From positions 1 to 64,000 of IMG/VR virus record IMGVR_UViG_3300028734_000019: a stretch of DNA of 64,000 bases; one strand, given 5' to 3'. This DNA is from a virus. The notes below the pieces were generated by a model. It was not told the DNA's origin, did no database searches, and worked only from the letters and a program-made list of their open reading frames with translations. Of the stretch, positions 8,454 through 16,957 are shown piece after piece. A program made the translations under genes and the position numbers. Positions within the stretch are counted from its first letter, which is position 1. The number at the start of each line of letters is the position of its first letter.

Positions 8454-9101
8454 ATGAATGAAATAGTTATCTGTGTATTTATTACTTTAGTTATTGTTGT
8501 ATTTATTATTATTAGAAAAAATCATAATGCTAACAAAAAAAAATATAGTTCAATAATCGAAATTTTATCAAAAAATATTGAAAAATTATCAAATCATGAA
8601 GATTTGAATTATATGAAAATATTAAAAGAAACTAGTGATATGTTTTCTAATGGCAAAGATTATAACGGTAATGAGTCATCATACAATTCACAATTTAATT
8701 ATATGAGTTTTTTTAAATATAATTATAAAAACGATTATATATCATTAGATTTATTGTTTACAATTAATAATTCTGGTGTAGTTATTGATAATTTTTTATT
8801 AGATGATTTAACCGTTACTGCCAATATAATATCATCATCTATTTTAAAAAGTGATGACAATTTAAATTATATATTTATTGATGATATTAAATCAATTAAA
8901 TATAACAAATCTATATATAGTATTATAAAAGAAAGAGATATATATAAAATATACTTAAAAAAGAATTATGAAGATTTAGAATATGCTGAATCAGATTGCT
9001 TAGGCTTTTTTTATGCTACATATTCAGATGATTATATCATATCAGATAATGAGGAAGAAGTGCTATCAGATGTTGTTTCACAAGTAGTAGAATTGATTTA
9101 A
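8454..9101 (+). CDS. Membrane-anchored protein, diverged partner of 7738-8442
   Basis: 215 residues: N-terminal membrane helix (about 3-20), charged linker, then an alpha/beta domain ending in a strand and helix resembling the GAF-like end of the preceding gene (GFFYATYSDDYI...SDVVSQVVELI). Sequence similarity to its neighbour is low but architecture and position match, so duplication is likely. A hairpin terminator follows at 9127-9155. Confidence 0.6.
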   Translation: MNEIVICVFITLVIVVFIIIRKNHNANKKKYSSIIEILSKNIEKLSNHEDLNYMKILKETSDMFSNGKDYNGNESSYNSQFNYMSFFKYNYKNDYISLDLLFTINNSGVVIDNFLLDDLTVTANIISSSILKSDDNLNYIFIDDIKSIKYNKSIYSIIKERDIYKIYLKKNYEDLEYAESDCLGFFYATYSDDYIISDNEEEVLSDVVSQVVELI

Positions 9102-9126
9102 ATATTAAAATATATTAAATATTTAT

Positions 9127-9155
9127 AATCCTTGATAATATATGTATCAAGGATT
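9127..9155 (+). terminator. Intrinsic terminator after 8454-9101
   Basis: Inverted repeat AATCCTTGATA / TATCAAGGATT with a 7-nt loop followed by a T-run on the plus strand. Confidence 0.85.
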
Positions 9156-9176
9156 TTTTATTAGTCTAAAATGTTG

Positions 9177-9184
9177 TATCTTTG
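9177..9184 (+). promoter_or_regulatory. Bacteroidota-type -7 element for 9207-9710
   Basis: TATCTTTG fits the TANNTTTG -7 box of Bacteroidota promoters and lies about 23 nt before the chosen start codon at 9207. No clear TTG is seen at the -33 position, so this is a single-box match. Confidence 0.45.
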
Positions 9185-9206
9185 TACTATAATTAAAAAC
9201 AAAGAT

Positions 9207-9710
9207 ATGAAAAAAGAAACTCTTTATCAGTTTGAAAATGTCGAAGACATTAAAAATTTCATAGTTGGAGGTAATGCAATTTTAACATTAGAAAGCAAAG
9301 TGACTGGTAATTGGTTTACTTATAAAGTCAGAAAAATGAAAGATGATGATGAAAAATCACCATTATTTGTATATGTACTTACAGGAAGCGATAATGAAGG
9401 CGCATATACTTATATGGGTGCTATTTTTAATTATATTACATTGAGGTTTAAATTAACTCAAAAATCTAAAATTGGTACAGATGCATTATCTTACAAAGCA
9501 TTCACATTTTTCTTTAACTTACTGATGATGAATAAAACTCATAAAGATATGGTAATATATCACAAAGGAATTTGTGGAAGGTGCGGTCGGACGCTCACCA
9601 CACCAGATAGTTTATTAAGAGGTTTAGGACCAGAGTGTTACTCTTTGACTAATAAAGTTTATGAAGTTGGTAATAAAAAATTAAATAGAAAGATTATCAA
9701 GTATGCATGA
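9207..9710 (+). CDS. DUF6011-like zinc-site protein
   Basis: The start at 9207 is chosen because the upstream in-frame ATG at 9171 lies in the promoter. The 167-residue product ends with CGRCGRTLTTPDSLLRGLGPEC (about residues 127-150 of the product), the C-x-x-C-G-x-x-L...S...G-x-G-P-x-C signature of the DUF6011 zinc-binding domain found in many phage and mobile-element proteins. The N-terminal part is an alpha/beta domain with no recognised motif. Probably binds zinc; role unknown. Confidence 0.7.
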   Translation: MKKETLYQFENVEDIKNFIVGGNAILTLESKVTGNWFTYKVRKMKDDDEKSPLFVYVLTGSDNEGAYTYMGAIFNYITLRFKLTQKSKIGTDALSYKAFTFFFNLLMMNKTHKDMVIYHKGICGRCGRTLTTPDSLLRGLGPECYSLTNKVYEVGNKKLNRKIIKYA

Positions 9711-9800
9711 TTTGATATAGTAACCTTTAAATTTTTTGTTTTTATCGCAAAAAATAAAAATATGGCATTGGACTAAAATGTTATTAATTAAAAATAAACT

Positions 9801-9838
9801 AATAGTCTTTTTTCTTATATTATAAGAAAAAGACTATT
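9801..9838. terminator. Terminator hairpin upstream of 9843
   Basis: AATAGTCTTTTT(T)CTTAT / ATAAGAAAAAGACTATT inverted repeat followed by T-run. The next gene starts four bases after it, so that gene needs read-through or a promoter hidden in the same stretch. Confidence 0.8.
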
Positions 9839-9842
9839 TTTT

Positions 9843-10052
9843 ATGTGGAAATTCCTTATTATATCACTTTTTTTCAACGTAATATTATTTTCTACTTATA
9901 AAACATTTGGATTTGAAGTGACAATTATATTTGCGTTAGCTATTATATGTTCAAGCCTTATTAATCCAACAATTTTAAATAAAAAGAAAAAAATAATTCA
10001 AAGACCACCCCAACAATTTTATTCTGCTAATAAAAAACAAGTTAGACGTTAA
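9843..10052 (+). CDS. Small membrane protein, two helices
   Basis: 69 residues with two hydrophobic segments (about 3-20 and 25-45) and a basic tail (KKKKIIQRPP...KKQVRR). Probably an inner-membrane protein with the basic tail in the cytoplasm. It overlaps the start of the ATPase gene by one base. Function unknown; a holin or lysis accessory role is possible by size only. Confidence 0.65.
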   Translation: MWKFLIISLFFNVILFSTYKTFGFEVTIIFALAIICSSLINPTILNKKKKIIQRPPQQFYSANKKQVRR

Positions 10053-10714
10053 TGCTAAGAGATTATCAAAAATGCGCATTCAATAAAATTATTGAATATG
10101 ATAAATCTATAATAATATGGCCAAGACAAACAGGAAAGAGTTTATTAATAAATAAAATTATAGAAAATTTTGTTTTAAATAATAATAATAAGATAATGTT
10201 ATTTATTACTGATTTGAAAAGTTATTTTAGTAATTCGATATCAAGAATACAAACAGATATAGATAATGTTGTTGTTAGATATAAAAAAAATGATATTAAT
10301 TTTATAAATAATAACAAATTAATATTTTTATCAATAAAAGATGATATACCAACAATATTATTAAAATATAAACCAGAATTGATAGTATATGATGGTTATA
10401 TGGGTGTGTATAAGGATGTTAATAAATTTTTAGAATTTAATTCATATTATAGTATTATAAAGTGTAAATTAGTTTTTACTTTTTTTTATAATATAGATTT
10501 AATCAAGACTGCAGATTGTAATAATGATTTTTATATAAATATATTTCCATATGATAAAAATACTAAATCTATATTTGATTCAATCGACTCCAATCTAAAT
10601 TCTGATGTATTAAAAGACTTGAGTTATAAATCTTGTTATTTATTGGATTATTATGATGAATCATATATTAGAAAACAGAAAATACAAGCATTAAATAGTT
10701 TAAATTCTATTTAA
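10052..10714 (+). CDS. Short terminase/helicase-like P-loop ATPase
   Basis: 220 residues opening LRDYQKCAFNKIIEYDKSIIIWPRQTGKS: the L-R-x-Y-Q block and Walker A (PRQTGKS, about residues 25-32) are typical of the ATPase half of T4-like terminase large subunits and of superfamily 2 helicases. A Walker B-like segment (LIVYDGY, about 110) follows. There is no second ATPase lobe or nuclease domain, so it is a truncated relative, about a third of the usual length. It ends YIRKQKIQALNSLNSI, a member of the C-terminal R-K-x-K tail family. Could be an inactive regulator of the packaging motor; that is inference. Confidence 0.55.
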   Translation: MLRDYQKCAFNKIIEYDKSIIIWPRQTGKSLLINKIIENFVLNNNNKIMLFITDLKSYFSNSISRIQTDIDNVVVRYKKNDINFINNNKLIFLSIKDDIPTILLKYKPELIVYDGYMGVYKDVNKFLEFNSYYSIIKCKLVFTFFYNIDLIKTADCNNDFYINIFPYDKNTKSIFDSIDSNLNSDVLKDLSYKSCYLLDYYDESYIRKQKIQALNSLNSI

Positions 10715-10726
10715 TACTTGTATTTT
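10679..10726. terminator. Long inverted repeat shared by two convergent gene ends
   Basis: Arms AAAATACAAGCATTAAATAG (10679-10698) and CTATTTAATACTTGTATTTT (10707-10726) pair along 20 bp with one mismatch. The repeat covers the 3' ends of 10052-10714 (plus) and 10700-11074 (minus), so it encodes similar C-termini (K-I-Q-x-L-N) on both strands and can act as a two-way terminator. Confidence 0.85.
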
Positions 10727-11074
10727 TTTATTCCTGATTATTGAATTGCTTTTTTTGCTCCATTCATTCATATCAAAATATTCTTTACCATAAATACACC
10801 AGTTATTATAATACCAACCAGTAGAAGGTTTTCTAGATATACATGATGAACCGTAAATATTATGCTCTTTTCTATTGCGATAATATGCAATTATTATATC
10901 AAGATTATTGTGTTTATTATTTATTATAAATTTAATATCTTTATATTTTTTGTATTTTTTAGGAATTTTATACCAAAAATTGTGTTCAATGATATTTTCC
11001 CAATTAGAACAACCATCTTCTTCTATTACTAAATAATTTATTCGGTTTTCTACTATTTTATAAATTTTCTTCAT
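10700..11074 (-). CDS. Unknown 124-residue protein with R-x-K-K-I-Q tail
   Basis: Basic, Tyr/Trp/Asn-rich protein (W at several conserved-looking sites, e.g. GWYYNNWCIYG near residue 86). It ends SIIRNKKIQVLNRI, the tail type found across this window. Its start overlaps the end of the SbcC-like gene on the same strand by 17 nt. No known domain recognised. Confidence 0.7.
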   Translation of the reverse strand: MKKIYKIVENRINYLVIEEDGCSNWENIIEHNFWYKIPKKYKKYKDIKFIINNKHNNLDIIIAYYRNRKEHNIYGSSCISRKPSTGWYYNNWCIYGKEYFDMNEWSKKSNSIIRNKKIQVLNRI

Positions 11075-12800
11075 TTATTACTGAGAATGACATTTTTTTG
11101 TTTATTTTTAATATTCTATCAAAATAACTACTCATTGGAGAACTTTCAGTGAAATATACTTTTGGATCCAATATAATTATATTAAGATTAAATTCCTTAG
11201 TGAAATCTTTAAGAACTTTCAAAGCAAATTCAACATTTACTGGACCCATACTTGAAAATACTTCATCTAAAAATAAAATATTAAGTTTTCTAAATTTTAA
11301 TATTAATTTTAAATAAGATAGAGCTATACCAATATTTATTTTCTTTGATTCACCCATTGATAAACTTTCTGAATGTATCTCAGTAGTTAATCTTTCATAT
11401 ATTTTGACATTAAAATTTTCATCTATTTTTACACTATATGTAGATTTCATGTCATCTAAAATTTCTTTTAAATAAACATTTATAGGTTTTACTATATTTT
11501 TAACAATACTTTTTCTAACTCCATTAGTAGAAAAAACTATTTTTAATTCTTCATACACCTGATTTTTTCCTTTTATTTCTAATATTTTTTCGTTATTTTT
11601 GATATTATTATTTTTAAGTTCTATAATGTTTTTTTCTAATTCTGAAATTGATACATGTTCAGTTATTTCTATTAAATCTGATATTTTTTTAGTTATTATT
11701 TTTAAGTCAGAAATCAAATTGTTATATACTAAACTTGTTATATTTTTCTTTTTGTATAATGAATCTCTATTGTTTGAAATCTGAGTCAATTTTAATGTCA
11801 ATTCATTTTTTTCTAAATTTAGTTTTTTGAATTTTTCTTTTTCAATTATAAATTTAGAATTAATTTTACTCAAGTCATGCTTATGATTTTCATCACTCAA
11901 ATTAGTACTACATAATGGACAAGTTCCAGATTCATATATCTCAAGTTTCTCCTCTATATTTTTTATTTCAAATTTTATTTCAATGATATTATTAGATATT
12001 ATATTTCTTTGATTCTCAAAATCCTGCCTTTCTATCTCTAATTTTTTAAATTTTTCTGCATATGATAGCATTTCTTTTTTAGAATTTATATATGGTTCTC
12101 TTTTAGAATTTTTTTCTATCTCTAATTTTTCTTTTTCTTTCTCCTTATCTAATATTCCACTTTTTTTTATATTTTCAATATTTTTACTCAGTGTTATAAT
12201 CGTTTGATTATTAGTTTCTATTATAGATGATAATTTTAATTCTTCTTCTTTGTTTTGCCTAATTAATCCGTTACTTAACGATAGATATTCATCTAAGTCT
12301 TGTAAATTGAATAATCTATTTATTATACTTCTTTTTTCCTCAGGATTTAAGTCTATGAAATTTGCAAAATCAGATACTGACATAGATATAAAACTCTTGT
12401 ATGTATCATAATCAAATCCTATTAATTTATCTCTATCTTCTTTTTTTAAATTTTTAAATTTCCTTGTTTCATCTACGTCATTAATAAAAACTTTTGCATG
12501 ATTTGGCTCCAAACATCTCTGAATTCTGATGTTATCAGACATATTATTGACAAAATGTATTTCAGTTTCTAAATTCTTATTAATTCTATTGGATAATATT
12601 GCTTGTGGAACTCTTTTTCCGCTTTTTCCTCTTACAATACCAAATAGCGAAAAATCAAATGATTGTTGAAAAGATGACTTACCACCACCGTTATCTGCTG
12701 TTAATAATATTAAATCAGATGAATTATCTTCAAATTTTACTGATTGTGTGTTGTTTCCAAATGATTTGAAATTTCTAAGAGATATGGATTTAATTATCAT
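11058..12800 (-). CDS. Rad50/SbcC-type recombination ATPase (T4 gp46-like)
   Basis: 580 residues, close to T4 gp46. N-terminal ATP-binding half with Walker A in TADNGGGKSSFQQ (about residues 34-47), long heptad coiled coil (about 170-420) split by a zinc hook CPLC (about residue 293), then the ABC signature LSMGESKK (about 472) and Walker B LNILFLDEVFSS (about 500). Such proteins work with a Mre11/SbcD-type nuclease (gp47) to process DNA ends in replication-linked recombination. The expected nuclease partner is not in this window. All ATPase motifs are intact. Confidence 0.9.
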   Translation of the reverse strand: MIIKSISLRNFKSFGNNTQSVKFEDNSSDLILLTADNGGGKSSFQQSFDFSLFGIVRGKSGKRVPQAILSNRINKNLETEIHFVNNMSDNIRIQRCLEPNHAKVFINDVDETRKFKNLKKEDRDKLIGFDYDTYKSFISMSVSDFANFIDLNPEEKRSIINRLFNLQDLDEYLSLSNGLIRQNKEEELKLSSIIETNNQTIITLSKNIENIKKSGILDKEKEKEKLEIEKNSKREPYINSKKEMLSYAEKFKKLEIERQDFENQRNIISNNIIEIKFEIKNIEEKLEIYESGTCPLCSTNLSDENHKHDLSKINSKFIIEKEKFKKLNLEKNELTLKLTQISNNRDSLYKKKNITSLVYNNLISDLKIITKKISDLIEITEHVSISELEKNIIELKNNNIKNNEKILEIKGKNQVYEELKIVFSTNGVRKSIVKNIVKPINVYLKEILDDMKSTYSVKIDENFNVKIYERLTTEIHSESLSMGESKKINIGIALSYLKLILKFRKLNILFLDEVFSSMGPVNVEFALKVLKDFTKEFNLNIIILDPKVYFTESSPMSSYFDRILKINKKMSFSVINEENL

Positions 12801-12846
12801 ATATAATTATATAATACTATAATAAAAAAGTTTTCTATAAAAAATG

Positions 12847-12880
12847 TTAATATTATTAATAATATTATTAATAATATTAA
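12847..12880. promoter_or_regulatory. Perfect 34-bp palindrome, probable operator
   Basis: A stretch of TTAATATTA and TAATAATA blocks that is identical to its own reverse complement over 34 bases, 46 nt before the start of a ribbon-helix-helix protein gene and about 46 nt before the divergent SbcC-like gene. It contains regularly spaced TAATA half-sites, as expected for cooperative binding by dimeric RHH repressors. Binding itself is inference. Confidence 0.7.
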
Positions 12881-12926
12881 TTTGAACAATAAAATATTTA
12901 TATATAAACTAAAAACAACTAAAAAC

Positions 12927-13604
12927 ATGAAAACAATAAAAACTTATTCAATTGATGAAACGTTGTATAATGCTTTTGATACATTAGCGACAGAGAAAAA
13001 TATTAATAAAAGTTCTTTTTTTGAAGATGCTATTAAAAAATATTTAAAAGAAAATAATTTAGAAATAGTCGGAGAAGATTATAGATTAAAAACAAATGAT
13101 GCATATATTGTAACAATTCTATCTCAAAATGATAAAATGTGTAATTTGAGTAATGGAGATAAAATTCAAAGAGGACTATTTTATGATTTGTTTATGCCAG
13201 TTGATGGTGTTGATCCAGATGAATTTTTTGGTCGTAGTAATAAAGTATTAGAAGAAGTATTTAGTAAAGTTAAAACATTAAATCCAGATGAAGTAGGAGA
13301 TATTAATTGTGTTCCTACTAATGAACTTTATAGAAAAAGTTTGTTTAATTCGATTAATTCTGAAACTAAATCTGATAATTGTATAGTGTCTATAATTAAA
13401 GAAACTGCAGAAGATGTAAAGGAATTATTTAATATGAATCATAATTATCATACAAAAGAGTATTTTAAATATACAAAACGTGAAATATGTGAAATAATAA
13501 TTAAATTAAAGAAAATGAAATTTGATATGGATAATTCATCAGATAATTTGAGAAATTTGTTAGTAGATATTTATGTGATTTATAAAGACACTATTATAGA
13601 ATAA
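12927..13604 (+). CDS. Ribbon-helix-helix DNA-binding protein with a long C-terminal domain
   Basis: Start at 12927 gives MKTIKTYSIDETLYNAFDTLATEKNINKSSFFEDAIKKYL: a beta strand, two helices and the S-x-x-F/I-E-x-A-I spacing of the RHH (MetJ/Arc) fold in the first 45 residues. The upstream in-frame ATG at 12882 runs into the palindrome and is not used here. The remaining 180 residues are unrecognised, acidic and helical. Likely autoregulates through the perfect palindrome just upstream. Confidence 0.7.
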   Translation: MKTIKTYSIDETLYNAFDTLATEKNINKSSFFEDAIKKYLKENNLEIVGEDYRLKTNDAYIVTILSQNDKMCNLSNGDKIQRGLFYDLFMPVDGVDPDEFFGRSNKVLEEVFSKVKTLNPDEVGDINCVPTNELYRKSLFNSINSETKSDNCIVSIIKETAEDVKELFNMNHNYHTKEYFKYTKREICEIIIKLKKMKFDMDNSSDNLRNLLVDIYVIYKDTIIE

Positions 13605-13640
13605 ATAAAAAGAGATTCATTTGAATCTCTTTTTATTTAT
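13601..13640. terminator. Bidirectional terminator
   Basis: Near-perfect 40-bp inverted repeat (ATAAATAAAAAGAGATTCA and its complement) with an A-run/T-run on either side, between the convergent genes 12927-13604 and 13637-14404. Confidence 0.85.
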
Positions 13641-14404
13641 TTCAATTTCTCAAATCTCCATTTAAAGTAATAATAGTCATTGTTTTCTATATGATAAGTA
13701 TCTTCATTTACTTTCATTATAATATATGGCTTGTTATTACTATTGATATTATATCCTAAAATCTCAACTACTTTATTTTCATTTATTTCGTATAATTTAC
13801 CAATATTATTTTTTACTTTAGTTTCATTTTTCATATTTTTATAAAAACCTTGATCTGGAATGAACCATTTTTCCAATTTCTTATAAAAATAATTACTTAA
13901 TTTTAGTTTATACTCACTATCAAATCTATATAAGTATTCTGGATCAAAATATACTTCAGATTCAAGTGTTGGCCTTATTAATCCATTATAGTTTCTGAAC
14001 ACTCCAAAGTATTCTTCTTTATCAAATTCAAATGATATAAACACATCTAATTTTAAACTATTATTTTCATATATTCTTAAAATTTTGATATTATCGTATA
14101 ATTCGATATCTTCTAAAAAAGGATTACTATCTTTATAAATTAAATTATTTTGACCACGTAAGCTTTTTATTACTCTATCTAAATTCGATACTAATCCAGA
14201 TTGTCTTGCATAAAAATCAGTGTAAGGACTGTCTTGATAATTATAATATGAAGCACCTGGATCCATAGCAAATGCAAAGTCTCCTCCCCCTCCAGCTGTA
14301 CCCATTGGTTCGATTCCGAATTGAAATTGTTGAAATTCAGAATCTTCTGTTATAAGATTTGCTTCCTTTAAAAATGAATATCTACTATATTTTAATACTT
14401 TCAT
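13637..14404 (-). CDS. Candidate internal head or structural protein
   Basis: 255 residues beginning MKVLKYSRYSFLKEANL; the L-K-E-A matches the L/I-x-E cleavage rule of T4 prohead protease and resembles T4 capsid-targeting sequences. It then has a Gly-rich region (GTAGGGGDFAFAMDPG, about residues 36-51), common in phage head proteins, followed by an alpha/beta body. Ends KWRFEKLK. Expected to be processed and packaged, by inference from the N-terminus. Confidence 0.6.
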   Translation of the reverse strand: MKVLKYSRYSFLKEANLITEDSEFQQFQFGIEPMGTAGGGGDFAFAMDPGASYYNYQDSPYTDFYARQSGLVSNLDRVIKSLRGQNNLIYKDSNPFLEDIELYDNIKILRIYENNSLKLDVFISFEFDKEEYFGVFRNYNGLIRPTLESEVYFDPEYLYRFDSEYKLKLSNYFYKKLEKWFIPDQGFYKNMKNETKVKNNIGKLYEINENKVVEILGYNINSNNKPYIIMKVNEDTYHIENNDYYYFKWRFEKLK

Positions 14405-14493
14405 AATGTTATATATAAATTTTTAGATTTATTATTTTAATATATATTTAAAGGAATAATTAATATTAATATATAAAGATAAAAAGAATATTT

Positions 14494-14982
14494 ATGTCAG
14501 AAGAATTAGATAATAATCAAGAAAATAATAAAAATATCAATAATAATAAAAAATTTGATATTGTTGAAAAATATCAATTTAAAGATGATTCTGCTGAGCT
14601 AATAACTGATTCTCCTTCAGAATCATCAATTAAGAAGCATATTAATGATGAATTAATTCAAGATATTCCATCTAAATCACTTAATAAAAAAAGTGAAAAT
14701 AAAAAAAACGAAAAAATCTCAGAAGTGAAAAAAATAGAAAATATTGAATCATCAGTAGTAAAACCTGAAAAAAAATATACTATTATGAAATCTAATAAAG
14801 AATTATATGGATCTTTTATAAATGAATTAAAAAATTATTCATTAAGCATCAATGATGTTATTATTTATGATTCAAGTATAGATAAATCTAAAGATTGCCC
14901 TGTTAAATTTGAAAATGATTATTTTGTATTATTTGGTAAAAAATATTCATATAATGGTCTAAAAATTAAAAAATTAATATAA
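14494..14982 (+). CDS. Hydrophilic low-complexity protein, first gene of a structural cluster
   Basis: 162 residues. The first 100 are Asn/Lys/Ser/Glu-rich and probably disordered; the last 55 form a small alpha/beta unit (ELYGSFINELKNYSLS...). It is 6 nt upstream of the 649-residue gene, so likely co-expressed. No family recognised. Confidence 0.7.
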   Translation: MSEELDNNQENNKNINNNKKFDIVEKYQFKDDSAELITDSPSESSIKKHINDELIQDIPSKSLNKKSENKKNEKISEVKKIENIESSVVKPEKKYTIMKSNKELYGSFINELKNYSLSINDVIIYDSSIDKSKDCPVKFENDYFVLFGKKYSYNGLKIKKLI

Positions 14983-14987
14983 AATAA

Positions 14988-16937
14988 ATGGAATTTAAAA
15001 ATATTCAAAGTCGTAAAGATTTTATTAAAATGAATGAAATATTTGGCGGTACTCAAGGTGGAGTTGGAGCTAGAGATGGATTTGCTAATAATGCTGATTT
15101 GAAAGATACATATTTAGGAAAATTGATGAATGGTTTATTCAAAGGTTTGAGTTGGCTATGGAGAAAGGGTAAAGAAAATTTCATAATTAATAGATTGATT
15201 GCAAAATTAATAAATGAATTGGTACGTGGAGTTATAATATATTGTTTTATTAAAAAAATTAATTTGCAATCAGGTAAAATTGAAGGAGGAGAAGAAAATA
15301 CTAATTCTGATTCATCTGAAAATAAAAATGATGTTAATTTTGAAGCAATTAAAAAAGATATTGGAGAAGATTTATTTAATAGGATGATGAATGGCACAGA
15401 AGGTGAAGATGTTGAAGAATTGATTAAAAAATCAGGAATAAAAACAGATAATGATAGACCTATAATAAAAAATATTAATGATGTAAAAGAAGTTGTAGAT
15501 AAAGAAGAATATGATAGAATGGAATCTGAGACATACGAATTTTTGAAAAAAAATATTCAATATTTTGATGAAATTAAGAAAAACGCAGATGAAGGTGACG
15601 AAGATGCTAAAAAGAAACTTGATATGATAAAAGCTATATATGTTAATTATGAGATAGTTAGAAAATTAAAAGAAAAAGAATCTAAAAGTAAAGGTGCATC
15701 AGAAGCAACATCTACAAATGAAGCATTAGCTCAACTTAAGACAGATTCAAGCGCAGGTAAAATAGGATTAGGATCAAATTCACCAACTATCAGACCAAAA
15801 TCAGGAGTCAAGAGTTGGGTTAGTGTTAAAAGTATAATAACTAAAAGAGATCAAGATAAATATAAAGAACGAGAAGAAGATTTTTCTCTTCCAATATCAG
15901 ATATAAATTTAGCAGAAATAGAAAAAACAATTAATAGAAAAACTGATGTTATGAAAGAAGTTGCATCAAATGTAAATTCAGAAAGCTTGAAAGTTATTCA
16001 ACTTACTGCAAAAGAATTATTTGTCCCAGAAAATCAAGGTCAAGATGTTGAAAAACAAAAATTGAAATTGAGATGGGATAAAGAATTATCAAAAGTATAT
16101 GCAAGTTTTTCTTTGCTTATGGACATACCAATTGTTGATATAAGAGAAGGTAACTATGGATCAACTGTAAATTTATCAGGATCTACATTAAAAGCAAATA
16201 AAGAAGTAAAAAAACTTGGAAGTGACACTGAATCATTAGAGATTGGTGATCAACTTGGTGATTCATTAAATCAATATGAAACTAAGATTGGTGGTTTGGA
16301 AGGAAATTGGCAATATTGTATATTTGATTATCAAGGAATAAATTATAATTCTACAATTGCACCAATTAGTTCAGCGCCATCAAATGGCTTCTATATGTTT
16401 ATGATCACTCAGACAATAAAGAAAATTGAAAATAATATAGTTACATCAAATTTTAAAGAATTTCAAAATATATTTTCATCTACTAATTTTGCAAATGTGA
16501 CTCTTAAAAAAGATGATGTCGTTAATGTATATTTTATGCTAAAGAAAGGTGCAAGCTTACCATCAGGTACAAGTGCAAATACTAATGGACAAAGTAATAG
16601 TTTTTTAGTTTTTAATAATTATATTAGCTCCGATAATAAGACAAATAAATTATTTTTGTGCGAGCCATCAGGTGAAAAATTCATAGCTGATTTAGATCTA
16701 AGTAATCCTAGTAATTCATTTGATGGTGTAATAGCTAGTAATTATCAAAAAGATAAAATAAATATTAAGAGCTGTCGTAAAATTGATAGAGTTAAGTTTT
16801 GGTGGAAAGCATTAAATTTAATATCAGATTCCAATGATAAAAAATTTAGTGCATTTAAAGATGAGGAAAGTAATCCTAATTTTTGGGATAATAAAGTAGT
16901 ATTAGATAATTTGAAAAAAATTGCATCTAAATTTTAA
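14988..16937 (+). CDS. Large probable internal head/virion protein
   Basis: 649 residues. N-terminus MEFKNIQSRKDFIKMNEIFGG has the spaced aromatic residues and M-N-E of a capsid-targeting sequence. Residues 35-75 contain a semi-hydrophobic helical stretch (LMNGLFKGLSWLWRKGKENF...), then a long acidic helical part (100-220) and a beta-rich C-terminal half (330-649). Genes of this size and order (internal head protein followed by low-complexity neighbours) occur in T4-like head clusters. No enzyme motif is visible. Confidence 0.65.
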   Translation: MEFKNIQSRKDFIKMNEIFGGTQGGVGARDGFANNADLKDTYLGKLMNGLFKGLSWLWRKGKENFIINRLIAKLINELVRGVIIYCFIKKINLQSGKIEGGEENTNSDSSENKNDVNFEAIKKDIGEDLFNRMMNGTEGEDVEELIKKSGIKTDNDRPIIKNINDVKEVVDKEEYDRMESETYEFLKKNIQYFDEIKKNADEGDEDAKKKLDMIKAIYVNYEIVRKLKEKESKSKGASEATSTNEALAQLKTDSSAGKIGLGSNSPTIRPKSGVKSWVSVKSIITKRDQDKYKEREEDFSLPISDINLAEIEKTINRKTDVMKEVASNVNSESLKVIQLTAKELFVPENQGQDVEKQKLKLRWDKELSKVYASFSLLMDIPIVDIREGNYGSTVNLSGSTLKANKEVKKLGSDTESLEIGDQLGDSLNQYETKIGGLEGNWQYCIFDYQGINYNSTIAPISSAPSNGFYMFMITQTIKKIENNIVTSNFKEFQNIFSSTNFANVTLKKDDVVNVYFMLKKGASLPSGTSANTNGQSNSFLVFNNYISSDNKTNKLFLCEPSGEKFIADLDLSNPSNSFDGVIASNYQKDKINIKSCRKIDRVKFWWKALNLISDSNDKKFSAFKDEESNPNFWDNKVVLDNLKKIASKF

Positions 16938-16957
16938 ATAAAAATATAAAACATAAA

